The notes below the pieces were generated by a model. It saw only the letters and a program-made list of their open reading frames with translations. It made no database searches and was not told the origin of the DNA. This document shows, one piece after another, positions 61,181-64,000 of a stretch of 64,000 bases of DNA (its first letter is position 1; every line of letters begins with the position of its first letter). The stretch comes from Chryseobacterium sp. ZHDP1 (GTDB taxonomy: Bacteria > Bacteroidota > Bacteroidia > Flavobacteriales > Weeksellaceae). The stretch covers positions 1,612,001-1,676,000 of the forward strand of contig NZ_CP075682.1 in the NCBI RefSeq assembly GCF_018603435.1, given 5' to 3'. The position numbers and the translations under genes are program-made.

Positions 61181-62341
61181 ATGTCTAAAAAGCCCTTTCA
61201 TTATGAACTCAAAAATCAGGTTTCCGGCAGTGCCGAAATCAGGATGTACGGGTACATCGGAAAATATGATGAGTTCGACTATAAAAGGTTTCAACAGGTT
61301 TTCAGGGATGCACTGCAAAACAATAGTGATTTAACCATAAGAATGCACTGCGGGGGCGGTTCTGTGTATGAGGGGCTCGCCATTTATGACCTGATCCTGA
61401 ATTCAGAAGGACATACCAAAGTCATTGTGGAAGGGATGGCGGCATCTATGGGCGGAGTGATAGCCCTTGCCGGTGATGAAATCGAGATGAACGATAACGC
61501 CTTTTTTATGATGCATGCGGTAACCGCAGGATGTTTCGGAAATAAAAATGATTTTAAAAACGGGATACAGCAGATTGAAAACTGCGAAGAAAGGCTCGGA
61601 AAAATCTTTGGCGAAAGAACAAAAGCGGATGAACAGACCATTAAAAACTGGTTCGATTCCGGGCAGGATCACTGGCTGAGTTCCGATAAGTGCTTAGAAC
61701 TGGGAATTTGTGACCGGGTGATAAAACCTACAAAAAAAAGAAAAACTGGGCAGGAAGCCGAAAACATCACAAACAAAACTCCGGAAGAAGCCTTTGAATG
61801 CTTTAACCTGTATCCTGAACCCCCTGAGGAAAATTATATTAATCAACATACTGAAATGAAAAAGGAAGCAATTTTCGCCGCTTTAGCCGCGGCAGGATTG
61901 GCGGGAAAATTAACCGCTTCGTCTTCGGATAAAGAATTTGAGCAGCATCTGGAAGAACTGTTCGGCAAGGCAAAAAGAACCGATGCGCTTGAAAATGAAC
62001 TAAAGGAATTTAAGGAAACACAGGCGGAAGTTTTGATTTCCGCAGCCTTAAAATCCGGTAAGATCACGGGTGCCGAAAAGGACGAATGGATCAAGGATGC
62101 CACCCAAAATTATGCCCTCGTAGCAAAATCACTCGAAAGAATGTCCGGCAAACCGGATCCCAATGCGGGGTTAGAAAGACAAAAATCATTGGTGGACGGA
62201 GACAGACACGAACTGTTCAACGGACGTGAAAAATGGACGTTCTCAGAGTGGCAGGAAAAAGACCCGAAAGGTCTGGAAAGGCTTAATGAAGAAGCCGGAG
62301 AAGAATTTGAAAAATTGTTTAACGCCGAATTTGAAGACTAA
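61181..62341 (+). CDS. ClpP-type head maturation protease with scaffold tail
   Basis: 386 residues. Protease domain (1-190) of the ClpP fold: MHCGGGSVYEGLAIYD, the nucleophile Ser89 in GMAASMGG, His112 in FFMMHAVTAG. The C-terminal part (from about 226, EMKKEAIFAALAAAGLAGKL, with coiled coil to 340) is scaffold-like. Mu encodes protease gpI together with an internally started scaffold, so the ATG at 61856 (residue 226) could make the scaffold alone. First gene of the plus-strand late operon. Confidence 0.88.
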   Translation: MSKKPFHYELKNQVSGSAEIRMYGYIGKYDEFDYKRFQQVFRDALQNNSDLTIRMHCGGGSVYEGLAIYDLILNSEGHTKVIVEGMAASMGGVIALAGDEIEMNDNAFFMMHAVTAGCFGNKNDFKNGIQQIENCEERLGKIFGERTKADEQTIKNWFDSGQDHWLSSDKCLELGICDRVIKPTKKRKTGQEAENITNKTPEEAFECFNLYPEPPEENYINQHTEMKKEAIFAALAAAGLAGKLTASSSDKEFEQHLEELFGKAKRTDALENELKEFKETQAEVLISAALKSGKITGAEKDEWIKDATQNYALVAKSLERMSGKPDPNAGLERQKSLVDGDRHELFNGREKWTFSEWQEKDPKGLERLNEEAGEEFEKLFNAEFED

Positions 62342-62344
62342 AAA

Positions 62345-63283
62345 ATGGCAGAATTAATAGACGGGTTATACCTGAACAAATTTGTAGCCCCACAATTACT
62401 GAAAGAGTTCAGAAACTATAACGATAAATTTCTGGCGGCACTGGAGCCGGCACCGGAAGGCGCGAAAACAGCGGACGGGCTTCGCCAGAATAAACTCATC
62501 AATAATGTGGGTTTTTATGTCAACAATACAGCTCCGTTTACGGCAAAGTCCATGAGCGGTAAAAACAGCATTATTCCCTGGGACAAACTGGATACCGACC
62601 CGACAAAGGTCAACGATGCCGAGATCAGGGCATTGGCATTTGACAAGAGATCGGAAGTCCGCGTTAAGCATTCACAGGGGTTCCGTATCGGAGTGCGTGA
62701 TTATGTTTTAAACAAACTGGCACCGGTTCATCATGTTTCAGGAGCCATGCCGGTATTAAGAACCACAGGAGCCGTATTCAACGGAAGAAAAAGGCTGACG
62801 TTTCAGGATCTTATCAATTTTTACAATGAAATTGAAATATTGAACCTTATTGATGACGATACCTCTGAGTCGCCTAATTTCTGGAATATGATCCTGAACC
62901 CGGAACACCGCTCAGACCTTAAAATTGATAAAGCGGGAACTGCTAACCACAGGGATAATCTGGAATTTGACAAAGACACCGGGGAGTTCAAAAGGTTCTA
63001 TAAAATAAGGATGTGGGAAAATAACGCGGCTCCCCTGTATTCGCCGACAGGGGAACTGAAGGCAAGGGGATCCATTAAAGAAGATGGCGACCAATATGCC
63101 TCAACATTTTTCTATTCACCCAATACGGTTTGGCATTTGGAGAAGCTCAAAATCCTTTACAAACCGGAATATCAGGATACCACCAATGCAGATCCGGAGT
63201 CTGAATTCAGACTGCAGGGATACGGGCTTTGTGATAAAAAGCAGGAGTATGGTTTTGGAGCCATCATTTCTGATAACGGTTAA
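62345..63283 (+). CDS. major capsid protein (Mu gpT-like position)
   Basis: 312 residues. Directly after the protease/scaffold gene (3 bp). HK97-type features: FVAPQLLKEFRNYNDKF, a Pro/Asp-rich loop, and YASTFFYSPNTVWHLEKLKILYKPEY, GYGLCDKKQEYGFGAIISDNG. Family similarity is moderate, and the assignment rests on order, length and beta-rich composition. Confidence 0.8.
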   Translation: MAELIDGLYLNKFVAPQLLKEFRNYNDKFLAALEPAPEGAKTADGLRQNKLINNVGFYVNNTAPFTAKSMSGKNSIIPWDKLDTDPTKVNDAEIRALAFDKRSEVRVKHSQGFRIGVRDYVLNKLAPVHHVSGAMPVLRTTGAVFNGRKRLTFQDLINFYNEIEILNLIDDDTSESPNFWNMILNPEHRSDLKIDKAGTANHRDNLEFDKDTGEFKRFYKIRMWENNAAPLYSPTGELKARGSIKEDGDQYASTFFYSPNTVWHLEKLKILYKPEYQDTTNADPESEFRLQGYGLCDKKQEYGFGAIISDNG

Positions 63284-63294
63284 AAACACTCACC

Positions 63295-63747
63295 ATGAAA
63301 TTATCTATTAAAGCCCTGGAAGTTGCGGCTACACAGATCGGGAAACAGGAAAACCCGCCCGGATCCAACTGGGGAGAACCGGTTAAAAGCTACCTCTCCA
63401 GTGTGGGGATCGGATTTGCCGCCCCGTGGTGCATGGCTTTTGTGTATTGGTGTTTCCGCCAGGCTTCCCAAATACTGAATGTTAATAATACGGCAATCAA
63501 AACAGGCGGTGTCTTAGCCGCCTGGAATCAAGCCGCTCAAAAAATAAAATCCTCTAATCCCGCCATCGGATCCGTGTTTATTATGGATTTTGGCAAAGGG
63601 CAAGGGCATACCGGTCTCGTTGAAAATTTCGACAAAGAATTTATTTATACCATAGGAAATACCAATGACGCCGGTAGCCGTGAGGGGATTAAAGTATGCA
63701 GGAAAAAACGCCTGCGAAAGACGATTAAAGGTTATTTAAACTACTAA
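63295..63747 (+). CDS. endolysin, CHAP/NlpC-type peptidoglycan hydrolase
   Basis: 150 residues. Cys46 in PWCMAFVYWCF, His105 in GQGHTGLVE and Asn122/124 in IGNTNDAG give the Cys-His-Asn triad of the CHAP-type (TIGR02594-like) domain. No signal peptide, so release would need a holin or other disruption. It follows the capsid gene by 11 bp, which is an unusual place for lysis. Confidence 0.88.
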   Translation: MKLSIKALEVAATQIGKQENPPGSNWGEPVKSYLSSVGIGFAAPWCMAFVYWCFRQASQILNVNNTAIKTGGVLAAWNQAAQKIKSSNPAIGSVFIMDFGKGQGHTGLVENFDKEFIYTIGNTNDAGSREGIKVCRKKRLRKTIKGYLNY

Positions 63748-63748
63748 A

Positions 63749-64000
63749 ATGAAATCTTTTTTTAACGCTATATCTATTTTATTTTGTCTGGCGCTGTTGG
63801 TTTCCTGTGGAAGCAGGAAACCACTGCCGCCGGAAACAGTCTCCGACACTTTGGTTGTAAAACAGGTCATCCGGGATACGGTGCTGGAGATTCAGGCAGA
63901 TTCTACGTATTACCATGCGTGGATCGAATGCATTAACGGCAAGCCGGTTCTAAGGGAGCCGAAGCCTGAGAACAGAGAAAAAAGAGCGAACAACCACGAC
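63749..64000 (+). CDS. spanin-like phage lipoprotein, cut by window edge
   Basis: 84 codons before the edge. Signal peptide with lipobox VSC at about 18-20, then GSRKPLPPETVSDTLVVKQV, IQADSTYYHAWIECINGKPVL. Its start lies 1 bp after the endolysin stop, as spanin genes often do. The tail after residue 60 is charged. A u- or o-spanin role is inferred only from position and lipobox. Confidence 0.6.
   Translation, partial: MKSFFNAISILFCLALLVSCGSRKPLPPETVSDTLVVKQVIRDTVLEIQADSTYYHAWIECINGKPVLREPKPENREKRANNHD

Larger units (their letters stand above)
35491..64000. mobile_element. Mu-like transposable prophage, left part (runs off the window)
   Basis: A continuous phage gene order: S24 repressor, early gene, MuA-like transposase, MuB-like ATPase, DUF3164 gene, a cargo region, then tail, portal/MuF, gp36-like, terminase, protease/scaffold, major capsid and lysis genes. 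There is no tyrosine or serine integrase, in keeping with transposition. The left boundary is inferred from the heme oxygenase break at about 35,490-35,510. Tail sheath, tube and fibre genes and the right end are not in the window. Confidence 0.85.

Noticed and set aside
1..64000. tRNA, rRNA, tmRNA or restriction-modification genes
   Set aside because: No sequence with the needed conserved blocks or motifs was noticed on either strand; this was by eye, without a covariance search.

Overview
The window is chromosomal DNA of a flavobacterium, most likely a Chryseobacterium-like member of the Weeksellaceae. The evidence is low GC, promoters of the Bacteroidetes type (TTTG, about 19 nt, TAnnTTTG), gliding genes gldB and gldC, type IX secretion (T9SS) C-terminal sorting domains, a PafA-type phosphatase, and intergenic AT-rich decayed repeats. 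No rRNA, tRNA or CRISPR array was seen.

Positions 1 to about 35,490 are host chromosome. In order they hold: a DUF4136-type lipoprotein cut by the window edge; two tandem secreted endonuclease I paralogues; small membrane proteins; an old-yellow-enzyme reductase and cytidine deaminase; a cobalamin riboswitch driving a TonB receptor and a YncE-like lipoprotein; two overlapping unknown lipoprotein genes; CCA-adding enzyme and TsaC; a REP-associated transposase between inverted REP-like ends; a run of small stress, acetyltransferase and membrane genes; cystathionine gamma-synthase, gldC and gldB; NAD synthetase; a barnase-like RNase with its barstar; a Crp/Fnr regulator behind a tandem repeat; PafA; more small genes; malate dehydrogenase; and a heme oxygenase gene that has lost its 5' end.

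From about 35,490 to the right edge the window holds the left part of a Mu-like transposable prophage. Its left end appears to lie inside the heme oxygenase gene. An S24-type repressor faces a small early DNA-binding gene across an 80-bp switch. Next come a MuA-like DDE transposase, a MuB-like ATPase, a second P-loop ATPase, two small genes and a DUF3164 gene. Late genes occupy 52.9 to 64 kb: tail genes and tape measure, a fused portal/MuF protein, gp36-like protein and both terminase subunits on the minus strand; ClpP-type protease/scaffold, major capsid, CHAP endolysin and a spanin-like lipoprotein on the plus strand. The prophage continues past the window.

The most notable feature is what lies between the early and late modules. 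About 10 kb (42.3 to 52.2 kb) is filled by an Rhs toxin locus adapted to a flavobacterium: a T9SS-sorted surface protein, a 923-residue YD-repeat protein and a 1182-residue Rhs protein with a variable C-terminal tip, followed by two candidate immunity genes. The host secretion route on which this cargo would depend is evident from the gliding genes and other T9SS substrates in the same window. This makes it a candidate mobile antibacterial toxin carried by a transposable phage.
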